From NCBI GenBank assembly GCA_025766275.1, contig JAFKAC010000009.1:744001-808000 (forward strand): 64,000 nucleotides of DNA, written 5' to 3'. Below are positions 50,071 through 63,205 of this stretch, one piece after another. A program made the position numbers and the translations under genes. A model generated the notes under the pieces. The model was not told the origin of the DNA and did not search any database. It saw only the letters and a list, made by a program, of their open reading frames with translations. Source of the DNA: Lactarius indigo. Lineage: Eukaryota; Basidiomycota; Agaricomycetes; Russulales; Russulaceae. Each line of letters begins with the position of its first letter. Positions within the stretch are counted from its first letter, which is position 1.

Positions 50071-53000
50071 ATGCGCATATCATCCTATATTTCGATATCG
50101 GTGGCCGCCCTCTTCACCCTCTTCCCACCCACGTCCGTCGCCCAGTCCGCCGTCCAGCTTAATAGCCAGCTCCCACTGGAGGTCCGCTCCCCGTACTTTA
50201 ACTTCTGGACACGATCGTATTCGCCAAGCGGCATCCTCAACAGCACTGATTTCTTCTTTACACAAGCAGTGAGCGATAACACATCTCTTACTCGTGCGAG
50301 TCTCCCACTCTGATGCATCGTGTTCGTTTTACCACCCCACTAGCTCCCTGGCCGCACGGCGTTGATTCGGATTGATGGCGTTACACACTCGATCTGGGGG
50401 CAACTCCCTCTGGCTAATCAAACGAACTTGACGGGGACGTTCATCACAGCCACTCGTACCAGCTTCACTTTCCAGATAGGGCCCGTAGAGCTCATAGCGA
50501 CGTTCTTTAGTCCGATAGAGGTGCGTCCCACTGCCATAATATCTGCGCCCGTCTCATCCTCGCGCGCGCCTGCATCATTACGTAGCCGGGTGACTGGGTT
50601 CGGCAATCGATCCCCTTCACATATCTCCACTTTGACATCGAAGCCACCGACGGAAAAGCCCACGACGTGCAATTATATGTGCATGTACAATCCGGTGCGT
50701 TCGCCGTTCAGTCCCTCTCTGTATTCCTGCTGAGTGGTCGTTTCTAGGAGAATTTTTCAATGGGGCGGATCAGACCCAAAGCATAACCTGGTCAACGTCT
50801 TCCACGGGGCTGAGCGTGTACGAGATGGCTCAGTCGCAGAGCCAACAAGTATTTTCGGAAAATTCGCAAGGACAACCAACATGGGGGCAATTCTACTTTG
50901 CGACCGCCGTGGTTCGTGACTTCGACGAATCTTGATTGGAGTGGAGTATCTTGATATCGATCTTTACAGAACGACGATGTCACGTACAACGTCGGTCCTC
51001 TCGACACATTAGTTGGTAATTTTTCCGCTCAAGGGAGTCTCGGTCCCGTACCGGGGACGACCTCTCCCGTAGAAGGCACCACCAAGTTGGTGCGCCGATC
51101 TGTTACCACCGTTCCATACTGATGCGTTTGGCAGCGTCTCCACCGCATTTGCCCTATCTCGGAATCTTGGTAGCGTCTCAAATGCATCCGCAGTCTTCGC
51201 GATTGGCTTTATCCAAGATCCCGCTGTGCAATACGTCGACCCGACTGGGATATCTCAGCGGAGACACCCGTACTTCAGAACGAAATACCCCAACACCGCC
51301 GATCTTGTGAGTGTTATGCCCTAATCCTTCATTCATCAAATGGACGACAACCACCAGATCGATGCTTTTATAGGCGACTTTGAGGATGCTTGGACACGTA
51401 TGCTCGAACTGGAGAGCAAGATCGTCGTTGACTCTGCAGGACTGCCAGGAGATTACTACTCCACTGTCCTCTCTTATGTCACGAGATTGGTATTTTCGTC
51501 AACAGTGTTAACTGTCGGGGAAGCCCCCGATGGGACCCTCGATCCGACAGACGTCATGATGTTCATGAAGAACACCGGCACGGTGGCGTCTACGTGCGTT
51601 TGAACCAAACGTCTCCACACTGATATAGCGCTGAACATCATCAAAAACAGTAATCGGGTCAACCCTGTAGAGGTGTTATATGCCGCATTCCCGATGTTTA
51701 TGTACTTTGATCCGGGCTTGGGCGGGCCGTTACTAGAGCCGCTACTGCGATACCAGAGCTCGGAATCTTATACCCTGCGACTTGCAGCACCCGACGCAGG
51801 TGAGCTTTATCTTTCTAATCGGCCTGCGTTGTCCCACTGACCGCGACCAGGTTCCTCCTATCCGAACACAACATTCTCTAGTTTCGCCCATCAACAAGGC
51901 ATTGAACGTGAGTTAAACCTACCAGCTCCAGTTTATGCTCTGACAACGGCTTGTTCAGAAACGGCAAACATGCTCATAATGATGTATGCTTACGCTCGGT
52001 CGAGCGGGAATGGCACCTCCATCCAGACCTATGTTGGTAGTTCTCATCTTTGTACTTTGGTGACTTGACGCAGGTTATTGTAGTACCCTCTACTAACAAA
52101 CTGGACGAATTATCTCGTCGATACGACCCTGTATACCTCCAATCAGTAATGTTACCTTGTCCTACGCACGCTAACTTACGCGCTGACAAACCGTTGTCAG
52201 GGAATCCGCAGACCTTTTGTCAGTCAACAACCAGACGAACCTCGCGATAAAAGGAATCATAGCCATCAAGGCCATGTCCCTAATGGCTGCGGCCATGTCG
52301 AAGTCAACGGATTATTCCGTACGCTGCCTTTTTCACTCCCCCAGCTCAGTCGCGCATACACGTGACTGACACCTCATTTTAGGCCACGGCGAACGCGTAT
52401 TATACGACGTGGAAGAGTCTGGCGTTGGGATCGGACCGGCATGTCCTCGCGCAGTACCAGAATGAGTCGTCCTGGTCACTTGCCTACAACATGTTTGCAG
52501 ATCATTGGCTCAGGACTAACCTCATCAGCACAGCCGTGCGTGCTGCTGTTATCTTCTAGAGTGAGACAAAAGTTACTAACTTACGGTTGCAGGTACTCTA
52601 TGACCATTCCAACTTCCTTAAGCGGGTGAACATCACCGCGGCTCCGCTCACCTTTAGCATCGCCGATATCGGCATACCGCTCGACAGTTTACGGCCCAAC
52701 AACGTAACATACAGTACGTACACACGCGGTAGTTGTATGTACGCGCGCTGATTTTGCCATTGGTCCCGCTCAGGCTCGAACATGTTCGCTGCCGGCTTTG
52801 GCGATAAGACGCTGCAGAGGCTGATCTTCTCAGGCGTAGAAACCCATCCATTCGAGAACGATGTCAGCATCACTGCCAACGCGACCCTCACTCTCTGGTC
52901 TGCGAGGTCCGTCCTTCCCGCAACCCATTCCATCCTGATTTTTATTTAAGAAAAAAAAAATTTACCACAGCCCGGACCTCGGATCAGCATACGCGCCTCT

Positions 53001-53422
53001 CGTGCTAACGTCGGTTTTCCCCCCTCCCCTTCCCAGCTAAAAATACTCACAACGTATATATCTACAGCGTCCCGCTCAAGAGCATCTCGACCAACGGCGG
53101 CAGCTCCGCCCTCGCCTCGCACAACTCCTCCGCAGCCCGCAAACTCGGCCTCGCCCTCGGATGCTCGCTCTTCGTCGCCCTCATTATCATCTTCGCCGTG
53201 CTGGTCTACCGCCGCCGCATGCGCCTCAGCGCCGCGCGCTTCTACGCTACCCGTCGCGGTCACAAGCGTCATCGCAGCATGGCGCCTGTGGAATCGGAGA
53301 GCGGCGGCGGCGGCGGGATGATGAAGCTTGACTTTATTCCGTCGTTTGGCGCGTCGTCGAAGTCGGTCCGTGCGCGGCGCGAACCCGGGTGGAAGAACCT
53401 CGAGGACTATGAATATGATTGA
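50071..53422 (+). CDS. GtaA-type glutaminase (DUF5127/DUF4965/DUF1793) with C-terminal membrane anchor
   Basis: A multi-exon gene. A signal peptide (MRISSYISISVAALFTLF) is followed by QLPLEVRSPYFNFWTRSYSP, then after an intron (50269-50343) LPGRTALIRIDGVTHSIWGQ and later FYFATAV (DUF5127). The central glutaminase domain has FAIGFIQDPAVQYVDPTG, YSTVLSYVTRLVFSSTVLTV, VNPVEVLYAAFPMFMYFDPG, NMLIMMYAYARSSGNGTSI, NQTNLAIKGIIAIKAMSLMA and WSLAYNMFADHWLRTN. After a DIGIPLDSL block and SPDLGSAYAPLVLTS, the last exon adds a membrane helix (LGCSLFVALIIIFAVLVY) and a basic tail ending EDYEYD. The family hydrolyses glutamine outside the cell. At 51119-51121 CTG stands where CG would keep the frame (VPY then DAFGSVS): a one-base lesion or read error. 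About ten short introns; not all resolved. Confidence 0.75.
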
Positions 53423-54115
53423 GCGATTGGCGATTTGTTGGTCCTAATCAGTCAGTGCCTTGGTTTGCTTCATTGTGTAATTTTTTTTTTGGTGTTTTTT
53501 TTCTCCTTTGCCCCCTCACTTACGAACGAGAATGGAAGGAACTTCGTCGACGCACGCATTTATTTGTAAAAGCTAGAACCTGCTTTTTTTTTTTTTGGTC
53601 ATATATTCCCTTCATTGTTTCCTATCATTTGCTGTTGTCGCTTGCTGTTGTCGTATGTCCGGAAGGTGTACTTTCGGTGTACAAAGATGTAGTTAAAACC
53701 CACATTACCCATCTGTTAACGGAGCGGGGAGTCGGATGCTGCTCTCTGATCTCACTTTTTCCCACCCGACACTGCTGTACCGTACTGTGTGCATGTGCGA
53801 TCACTGGGGAAGTCCTAGAAATCCTGGAGAAAAAAAAAAGAAAAAAGCTCTATCGGGATCGTCCATGGATTACATACATATTGCATCGCCAGCCATGTAG
53901 AAAAACGAGATGAAAAGAGGGGCGAAGAAAGAAAGAAAAGCGTGAAGATGAGACGAGACGGGAGAACATAATGAATGCCTCGTCGCGGATGTGAGTGAGC
54001 ACGTAGTGGTAGTGATAGCGGTGTGTAAGTAGGTAGGTAGGTAGGTAGAAGCAACAAGAAAGGAGAAAGGGGAAAAGAAAGGGAAAAGAGAAAAACGAAA
54101 CGAAACGAAAGGTAA
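53423..54115. other. Convergent intergenic region
   Basis: Between the 3' ends of the glutaminase and kinase genes. Poly-T and poly-A runs and a GTAG tetranucleotide repeat (about 54026-54049) are seen. No gene. Confidence 0.6.
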
Positions 54116-57100
54116 TCACGGCTCGTCGCCGCCCGAATCGCCCTCGTGCAGGGGCGGCGGCGGGGACGGCGGCGGACCGTCATCCTCGTCCTCGTCGTCG
54201 CCCTCATGTTCATCACGATGCACGGCCCACGACGGCCGTCGCCTCCGCACCTCGATCGGCATCTCGTCGCTTCCCTCGTCGTCGTCATCGTCATCGCTCT
54301 CTTCCTCCTCTCCACCGACTCCCAAATTCGCACCGTACGTCGCGACTCTCGCACGGGCGCGCTCCACCGCACATTGCGTCGTGCTGACTCCGCCGCCGAA
54401 CCCCCATCCAGCATCCACGTCGTCGTCGTCGTCGTCTTCTCCATCGTCGCCTCCTCGACACGGCGCGTGCGGAAGCAGGTGATGGCGCGAAAATGCACCA
54501 CGAGCCGCTTCCTCCGAGTTCCGCGCAAAGAAGCTATCCGAGTCTCCGTCCGACCCATCGCCGTCACCGTCGTCACCGCCGACATCGCCGCCGGACCCGA
54601 ATCCCGAGCCATACGACGAGACCTGCATGATCGAGCGCGCCGCGTGCGGGTTCCCCCGCCCACCAAGGAGCGCATCGACGACGGGCGAGAGCGGCGGGTG
54701 CGGGAGGACCATGGCGTCCACGGAGATATTGTATGGCTCTAAGCTCGCGAGCGCAGCGAGCACGCCTGCGCTGCCGCTGGGAGTTGGCGGAAGCGGGCCG
54801 TTCGCGACGCCGCCAGCGCCGACAACGACGACGTCCAGGTCTAGTGGCTCGTCGTGCTCCCCAGCACCCGAGTGCATGCTCGCAGCCTCTTGCGCGCGTA
54901 ACAGCCGTCCATATTCACCGACGTCGCCCCAGCTAGATGCGCGCATAGCGGGCGCCCCGTCCGTCTCTACGAGCACCGGCGCGGCGGGTGCCGGCTCCGG
55001 CCCGGGTTGGTGACCTGAGGGCTCGCGGCTCGGCATCGGCGGCGTCGCGGGTGTAGATGTCGTTGCAGATGCGGGGGTGGATGCTGGCGGGTCGCCGCGT
55101 CGCCAGCGGAGGGAGGAAAGGGAGAAGCGGCTGCGGGGACGCGGTTCGTCGGGAGTGGTGGCGTTGGAGTGCAAGGATGCGGCATGCCGGTCGGTTGGGA
55201 CGAGGTGCGAAACTGAGCCGCGTCGCTTCTCGAGGCTCTTGTTTGCGTGTGGCGCATTGCCAGAAGATGAAGCTTGTGGACGTGTGTCGGATGACTTCGA
55301 TCGGGGAGGGCTGGAGATGTCGACAACCGAGCGGTGGGTCAGCGAGCGGGAGCTCGATGGCATCTGCCGGTGGTGTGTGTCACTGCGGGTGTGAGAAGTC
55401 GGTACCTCTCTTAGCGACCTGCTCGAAGACTGTACTGGATGAGAACGCGTTTGGGAATTGTTTGGCTGTGGTACCCCTGTGCGCCGGGAAGTATCATTCC
55501 TGGTGCTAAACCGATTTATCCTGACGGTCGGCAAGGACCGCACGCCAACGTCATCCGAGTCGGAATGGCCATCGGCAGAGCGGAAGGAGCGCTTGGGGCG
55601 CACGGTACGGAGAAAGGAGGTAAGGCGATTTGTGAGGCGTTGGCGCCAGCGGAAGCGTATCGGCGAGACAGCGTCGGAGATAGCGTCCTCGGTGATTGTG
55701 GTGACGACTTTGCTATCTGGGAGGGTCTCTCTTACCCAGCGTTCGCGATCAGGGATATCGCGGAGGAACCATCGGTGGCGCTGTGTATCAGAGTGAGTGA
55801 GTTTCGAGGGTTACGATAAACGGGCCGATACCTTGACTTCGTCGAGGGTGATCCGCTTATTCATATCCTTCTCGAGTAACCGCTCCAGTAACTTAATAAT
55901 CTCTGCACCCTCGGAGCACGGCCCATCGTCAAGGCAGTCATGATGTCGACCTTTCGTGGGAATGTGATCCAGACCCATGAACTGCGGAACGTCCCAGTCT
56001 TGTGTGCGTATCACACCATACAAGGCAAACTCCTGGTTACTCTCCACCCGAAAGGGCGTCCTGCCGAATAAGAGACAGTAGAGGGTAACGCCGAACGCCC
56101 AGACGTCGATCGCCTTTGTGATAGGCGGACGATGATGAGGTGGCGGTGGTGATGACGGGTGCAGCGTCGTCGCAGAGTTGGAATCTCTGATGGCAAGGAC
56201 TTCCGAAGAGGGGAGTGGAGGTATCTCGGAGCCAAAGTCGTAGACGACCTCAGGGGCGAGAAAAGACGGGGTGCCAGCAGTCTTGCAAAGTTCCGAGTCG
56301 TCGAAGAGAAGCTGCAAGTCGTTGTCCGACTCGGCCATCGTCATCGCCCCGGTCGCTGGATGGTATCTTCCCGATCCAGCGAACCGTTGGGCAGCCGATA
56401 TATGAGCCACGCCGAAATCGGTAATCTTTACTGTGCGACGGTCGGACGTCCACATGAGGTTTGCAGGTTTGATGTCGCGGTGGATAATGCCCTGGAAATG
56501 GACTGAAAAGGGGGCACCAAAATTAACAAACCGAAGAGTGAGGTGGGGCGCGCAAAAAGGAAAAGAGACGAACGGTACTCTAGGCCGAGGATAACGTCTC
56601 TACAGATTCTTCTTGACTGATCGACTCGCAGCACGGGATTGTTTTCTGAATCACGCCATTTGATTTCGCCACCCCCGAGAAACTCCATTACTAGGACGCC
56701 CAAGTTCAACAATCGAAAAGGAAGCGGGGGTGTGGGTGTGGAAGGGAGAGGGACTGACCCATGTACACCTTTTGATACAACTTGTCATCTATGACTTCTA
56801 GCAAACGGACTACATGAGGGTGACGGCAGAGTTTCATGATGGCGATCTCCTTTTTGATTTTGTACTCCTGGCTACCGAGGTTGTCGGTGACAGGCAGGTG
56901 AGGCCCTGAACGCGGGATCTTATTCCTCCTGAGCTGGTTGAGGCGGTCGCGAGGGTTATGCCGCGACACGACCTTGATAGCCTATATATATATAAAACAG
57001 GTGGGGGGAGCAAAAAAAAAAAAAAATTGAAAAGAAAGAAAGATGAATGAGCTGGAACGTGCAGAGAAGAAAGGCAGCTCGAGACGCACGACTTCGAGGT

Positions 57101-57305
57101 TGTTACGAGTGAGATCATAGCATTTGTAGACGGTGCCGTGCTGTCCCTGGCCCACGGAGGCACCGCGCAGATAGTGGTTGAGAATGAGACCCCTGGTTTG
57201 GTGGTCGGTGGCCCTGCCCTGGTGCACGGTGTGGGTTATGCGCACGTCTGCGGTGGGATCAAAGGGAAGACGGGAGTTCATGACCTGGAGACCGGCCGGG
57301 TCCAT
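54116..57305 (-). CDS. CaMKK/Ssp1-like serine/threonine protein kinase
   Basis: Five exons on the minus strand: 57305-57090, 56981-56759, 56690-56574, 56502-55832 and 55780-54116. All junctions are GT-AG and the frame closes at 963 residues. The ATP loop GQGQHGTVY is at 52-60, the catalytic Lys in AIKVVS at 75, and HRDIKPANL near 193, with DFGVA, GTPSFLAPE and DVWAFGVTLYCLLFGRTPFR downstream. An insert after the Lys (HNPRDRLNQLRRNKIPRSG) and the sequence IKKEIAIMKLCRHPHVVRLL resemble the CaMKK group (Ssp1, Sak1, Tos3, Elm1), upstream activators of AMPK/Snf1. The 550-residue tail is Ser/Pro-rich and then strongly acidic. The start is uncertain, since the frame is open further upstream to 57614. 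Confidence 0.85.
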
Positions 57306-58121
57306 CGAGTTGGAAGCATGAACGAGGGTGGATTGGAGGAGAGCAAGGGATGTCGAGTTGAGCCAGGGCTGTTGAGGGGGGAACGAGGAGGGCAAGACTC
57401 GGGCTGGACTTGACTCGGGCAGAACAAAGTCTAAGGTCGAGTTACGGCACAATTTATCATTCGTTCTATCTAATATTCTACTATCACCGAGGACACTCGC
57501 ACCGGTTCCCTTCCTCGACCCCTGCCATAACCTGTCCGAGGTGTAAACAATATATTTTTCTAGGGTACAGCTTACCAGACTCACCGATTCAACGTGGGCA
57601 CCACATCCCTGCAACCGATCGTTTTCTGATCAACGCTTTATCGAATGTAAGTTACTGCACCCACCTTCCAGGTAGTCTTGCCGCATTTGTCGCACTTCAC
57701 AGCGTAGCAATGATTGACAGGTGTCTCTTCCAACATGTTACACATCTGGGGTCCTATAACACCATCAGCGCAGGGGTTGGGGTGCTGGCATAACACTACA
57801 CAATCTTACGCGATCTCGTTTAGCCTTTGGGGTGATGGGGGAGGACGAGGGCCTAGCTTTATACCTACTGTAGCCCTTATAAGCGGGTGAACTTCCACTC
57901 ATTGATTGGCGCCGTCAATCGTTTGTTCTATTACTAAGAGACCCGTGATTTTCCACTCCCATCCAAAGCTCGTGATATCCATCGCTCTCCACCGCATTAG
58001 GAAGCCCAGGACGCTGAGCAACCCAAATACAGTCCTGTACGTGGAGCCGAGCGTGCCCCCATCAGCACTACGCCACGGCGTAGTCGTCACCCTCTACTCG
58101 TCGGTTTGATTCTGCGCGCTC
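57306..58121. other. Intergenic region upstream of the kinase gene
   Basis: 816 bp containing the kinase promoter (minus strand) and the downstream region of the UPF0014 gene. No gene is supported; the kinase may have an upstream exon here. Confidence 0.5.
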
Positions 58122-59417
58122 TCAACCAAGCAGCGGCGCGCGCTCATTGCCGTTCGCAACGTCCACGCGATGGTGCTTCCAGCCACTCGCGATGCGTGTC
58201 CAAGCGCGGCACGCTGCGCCAGCGATATCGCCAACGTCGCCGCTTTTCGTGCGGCGCAACGCGTGGCGGCTGCGCCTGTCGATACGCTCGCCCCGTATGC
58301 GGTGCTCGGAGTCAACGCAGACGCTGAGCGCGAGGAGCGTCGCGACGATGCACGCGAGCGCGCTCGACGCCGCGATCATGAACATGATGATCATTTGCAG
58401 TCGTGCCGCCTGTTGCACGTCGGCGCCGCCGAGGATCGCACCCGACATCATCCCCGGTATCGCGATGATGCCCGTCACGCTGCGCGGCATGTGAGCGACG
58501 GGGATTGAATAGTGGGATTGCACACGGCGCACCTCATTTGGTTGATCACTGGGGTGAGCGAGAGGCGCAGGGCCTCTACTACGAGGGGACGGCACGCCTC
58601 GAAGCGCGATGCGCCAAACGCGAGGTAGGTCTCTGTCTTGTCCCGGTTCTCGCTGCAGCGACGTCGGCTTTTGGCAGCGCGAGGGAAGAAACGGACGTAC
58701 TCAAGTTCCTTGAGCACATAACTTAGCGCCACTGAGATGCCAGCGATGGCGCTCCCGCACAGCATGCCCAAGACGGGAACTCAACGGATAGTCAGTTCAT
58801 GGGCCGAGTCGATAAGGGACAGACGACTCACTGTATTGATCTGGCGTCCAAAACGGGATGACACCCATTGCAAAGCGTCCGCCTAGGATGGACGTCGGGA
58901 CGGTCGAGACCACCATAGCGAGGAACACTATGGGGAACTAGATCGTGTGAAAAGGTGTCCCATTGGAGGGTGCAGTGTCTACAGACGCACCATATGTCGA
59001 CATCTTCTCTCAGCTTTGATCACGACTGCATTGTTGGTGAGTAACCGGTTGACAGCGTCGATGAGATAACAACGCACCAGCTTCGAATGTGCCAAGCATA
59101 TTCAATAGCACTGACATGCCCAGTCACGGGTTTCGCCGAATAAATGATGAGCCATGGGAATGGGAGTAGAATTGTGAAGACGTACAGGCTATCGCTGCGA
59201 CCGTCCACATGTTCTGCGAAGCGAACACACTCTGCAGGACCGTCGCGACAAGGGTGAGCTGCACGATGCACCGTAGCGCACTGATCACAAGCGAGGTACC
59301 GATCTGCAGCTGCAGGACCTGCGAAAGGACCATGTCCAAGGCGACGAACGCGAAGCCAAAGCCGACGTTCGACCATTCGAGGTGCGGACTCGACGGGGAT
59401 GGCGGGGCAGTGTCCAT
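58122..59417 (-). CDS. UPF0014 family membrane protein (FetB/ALS3-like)
   Basis: The start MDTAPPSPSSPHLEWSNVGF is at 59417. Exons in order: LSQVLQLQIGTSLVISALRC with IVQLTLVATVLQSVF; LLNMLGTFEA; VIKAERRCRHM; FPIVFLAMVVSTVPTSILGG with MGVIPFWTPDQY; AIAGISVALSYVLKELE with TYLAFGASRFEACRPLVVEA; LTPVINQM, an intron, then SVTGIIAIPGMMSGAILGGA and IIMFMIAASSALACIVATLL; the C-terminus is at 58122. The conserved GASRFEA...IPGMMSG signature is diagnostic. Relatives are E. coli FetB (iron-export permease) and plant ALS3/STAR2 (aluminium tolerance); the substrate in fungi is not known. At least five short introns. No lesion seen. Confidence 0.82.
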
Positions 59418-60938
59418 TCGTCTTTTTGTTTTGTTTTTCTAAGAGAAAAAAGGTCTGAATAATAAAAACAACGTATGACGGGGAGTTAAGTAGTGGCGAG
59501 CCTGACTACGAAGGGTCAGAACAGACGCGGAACAACGACAGCACGCGCCGCAATAATGCTGTCGCGCGCCATGGCCAGCGCAGCATCTCGAGCCTGAGCG
59601 AAGTCGACGCCACATTGCAAAATGTAAACGCAACATCCACCCCAAATCCGGAAGCGGACTTCATTTTATATTCCTTCTCTTCTGAAATAAGATGGCTTGG
59701 CACGTACCTTGCCCTTGGGTAACGGTCAAGAGCCGAGGTGGGGAGGAGGATGGGAGGTGCGTGTGTGGTCCGCTCTGGTCAAGCCAACACCGCCACTGAG
59801 GGTCGGTCCGAAAGATACTGTTGGGCTATAAAACTCGTGGGATTGAATCCCCGGGCCCTACTTCGGAAATCCTCCTACTCGCTGCTTGTAACTTACCATT
59901 TTGCTCGAACATAGTTGGGATTTCGATGAAGAGCGACAAGGGGTGTTACTGTACACGTACAATACAGTTACGAGTGCTTTGGCAGCTGCCAGCCAGTGAA
60001 TGTTCCGCGCGTAAATTACGAGGACGTGAGATGTCCAGGAACATAGCATGAGTTGTTGTCGCGTTCCCTTTGACTCATAATCACACAGTCAAGTCAGAGT
60101 ACTTTGCCCCATAATGCGTTGCATTGGTAGAATACATCGATAAATACTCATAGCGAGATCGCAACGCATTGGTCAACGGGTCGCTCATTTTATGAGCGCC
60201 CAGTAGATCATGCATAAAAAAAATTTCCTGGAGACCATGCAATTTACGTTCTAGAGAAATGCTGGGAACCCTTCCTATTGTCCTTTCTAAGCGAGCTGGT
60301 GAACATTGATGCCACCGGCACAAATACAATCCGAGTAAGTACCCGATCTAGACGCTGACGATAACTGGTTAGGGGTATTTGCAAGGTACCCTAGCATCAA
60401 GCCCCTTTCTCTGCGTTACTGGTACCCGGGGCGAATCATGGATACAACCCGATGCCCCTGGGCGTATGGAGAAATCCCGGGACAATATGGTACAGATGCT
60501 TGACTCCAAAATTTCAGAAAATCTACGAGCGACACCCCTAGCGCAGCGAATTTGCCTCAACAGAATATCATGTGGATTGTTGAGAGCCATTGTAGTATTC
60601 TCGCCAGTCTGAGATCCCGCAGCACGAGGCCTGATGATGACAGCAACGGTCCAGAACACTCGGAGCCCATCGCATAAAGGGGACTTGCCCAGGGTGTGCT
60701 ACGCGAGAAGCTGTCCCATCGGATCATTTTTTGGACTCATGGCAGCCTCGAGGATCGCTGCGCGGTGGGTGCGTGGTTCTGTGGTGCCTCAGCGCCGCCC
60801 GAACCCTACGGAGCCCCACATACAAAAAGACCGTCGTTACTAATCCCCTCTATTGTCTCACCGCCTCCGCCTCACCGCAAGCACCTGCGTATCCGTCCCA
60901 CTTTTCAAATCCAGACCTCCAGATAACAGCAATACGCA
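59418..60938. other. Intergenic region, no gene supported
   Basis: 1.5 kb containing the UPF0014 promoter (poly-T/A near 59428-59470) and the upstream region of the gene at 60939. Open frames here are short and show no conserved motif or splice pattern. Confidence 0.5.
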
Positions 60939-61588
60939 ATGTCCCAGGTACGTATGAATGACGTCCACATGCGCGACGTGGCTCTGAACCAACGCACTCT
61001 AGATCGACATCGAACTTGCAGCACTGCTCAACTCATTGAGCTTCGAGCCATCCTTTACCGTAAGCCTCCGTGCCTGACTGCACCTGCAGGACCTGATCTT
61101 CAATTCTTTCCATCTGGATGCAGGGTGGCGCCGTCCCAACAACATCAAATGTGGACGTGCAGATGATGACGATGATGAACGACGATGACAGGGGGTACCA
61201 CGTACGTCCAGCCCAAACACCCACCCGTGCCTCCTGCTTAACCTCCCTTCGATTGCAGTCAGACACCTCGGATGCCCCCGCGCGCTCCACGCCCGCCATG
61301 CACCCCGCATCCCATCCGTGCACACTCATGCAGAGCTTCGCGTGCCACCACGGCCTTAGCGACTCGGTAGCGGGACACGTCAGCGACTGCGAGCTCTCAC
61401 AACTTATCTTTGCGCATCGCGAGGCTTTCCTGTCATGCCCCTCGGCACACGCAGGATGTTCCGCGGGGTTCAATGTACTCGCGTCATTGCTGGAGAAATT
61501 TGCACAGCCTACGGACGGTGGCGTTGGGATGGACGTAGTCAGGATGCTCCGCACGGAGGCGTGGTTGTTGTCGGGATTGAGCGCTTAG
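60939..61588 (+). CDS. Hypothetical protein
   Basis: A likely spliced gene. ATG at 60939 (MSQ), an intron 60948-61002, then IDIELAALLNSLSFEPSFT, an intron 61060-61089, then DLIFNSFHLD. After a stretch whose splicing I could not settle, a last exon follows an acceptor at about 61258: SDTSDAPARSTPAMHPASHP, SVAGHVSDCELSQLIFAHRE and FNVLASLLEKFAQPTDGG, ending at 61588. It is Cys/His-containing in the last exon without a clear zinc pattern. No family recognised. The short introns and the spacing to RPL4 (205 bp) fit a real gene, but the model is incomplete. Confidence 0.4.
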
Positions 61589-61793
61589 GATATGGATCCA
61601 GAACAAAAGATTGCTGGTCAATGCATTGTTGTTTGTATCGTTATGTGTTTTTTTTTGTTTTTACAATATATTATTACGTCAGAAAGAATGGGTTGTTTGT
61701 TCATGTTTGATTTGAGGCTTGGAACTAGCAAACCTTGATTTCGATCCTCACATACCACGACTCGACGACAAGGACTCAACAAGACACTCTCCG
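61589..61793 (+). promoter_or_regulatory. RPL4 promoter/5' leader region
   Basis: 205 bp between the hypothetical gene and the RPL4 start. T-rich (about 61649-61664), then a CT/AC-rich leader before the ATG, common for ribosomal protein genes. No defined motif claimed. Confidence 0.4.

Positions 61794-63205
<1,412 letters not shown>

Noticed and set aside
59820..59860. GGGATTGAATCCCC resembling a tRNA T-arm
   Set aside because: No acceptor, D or anticodon arms can be fitted around it on either strand.
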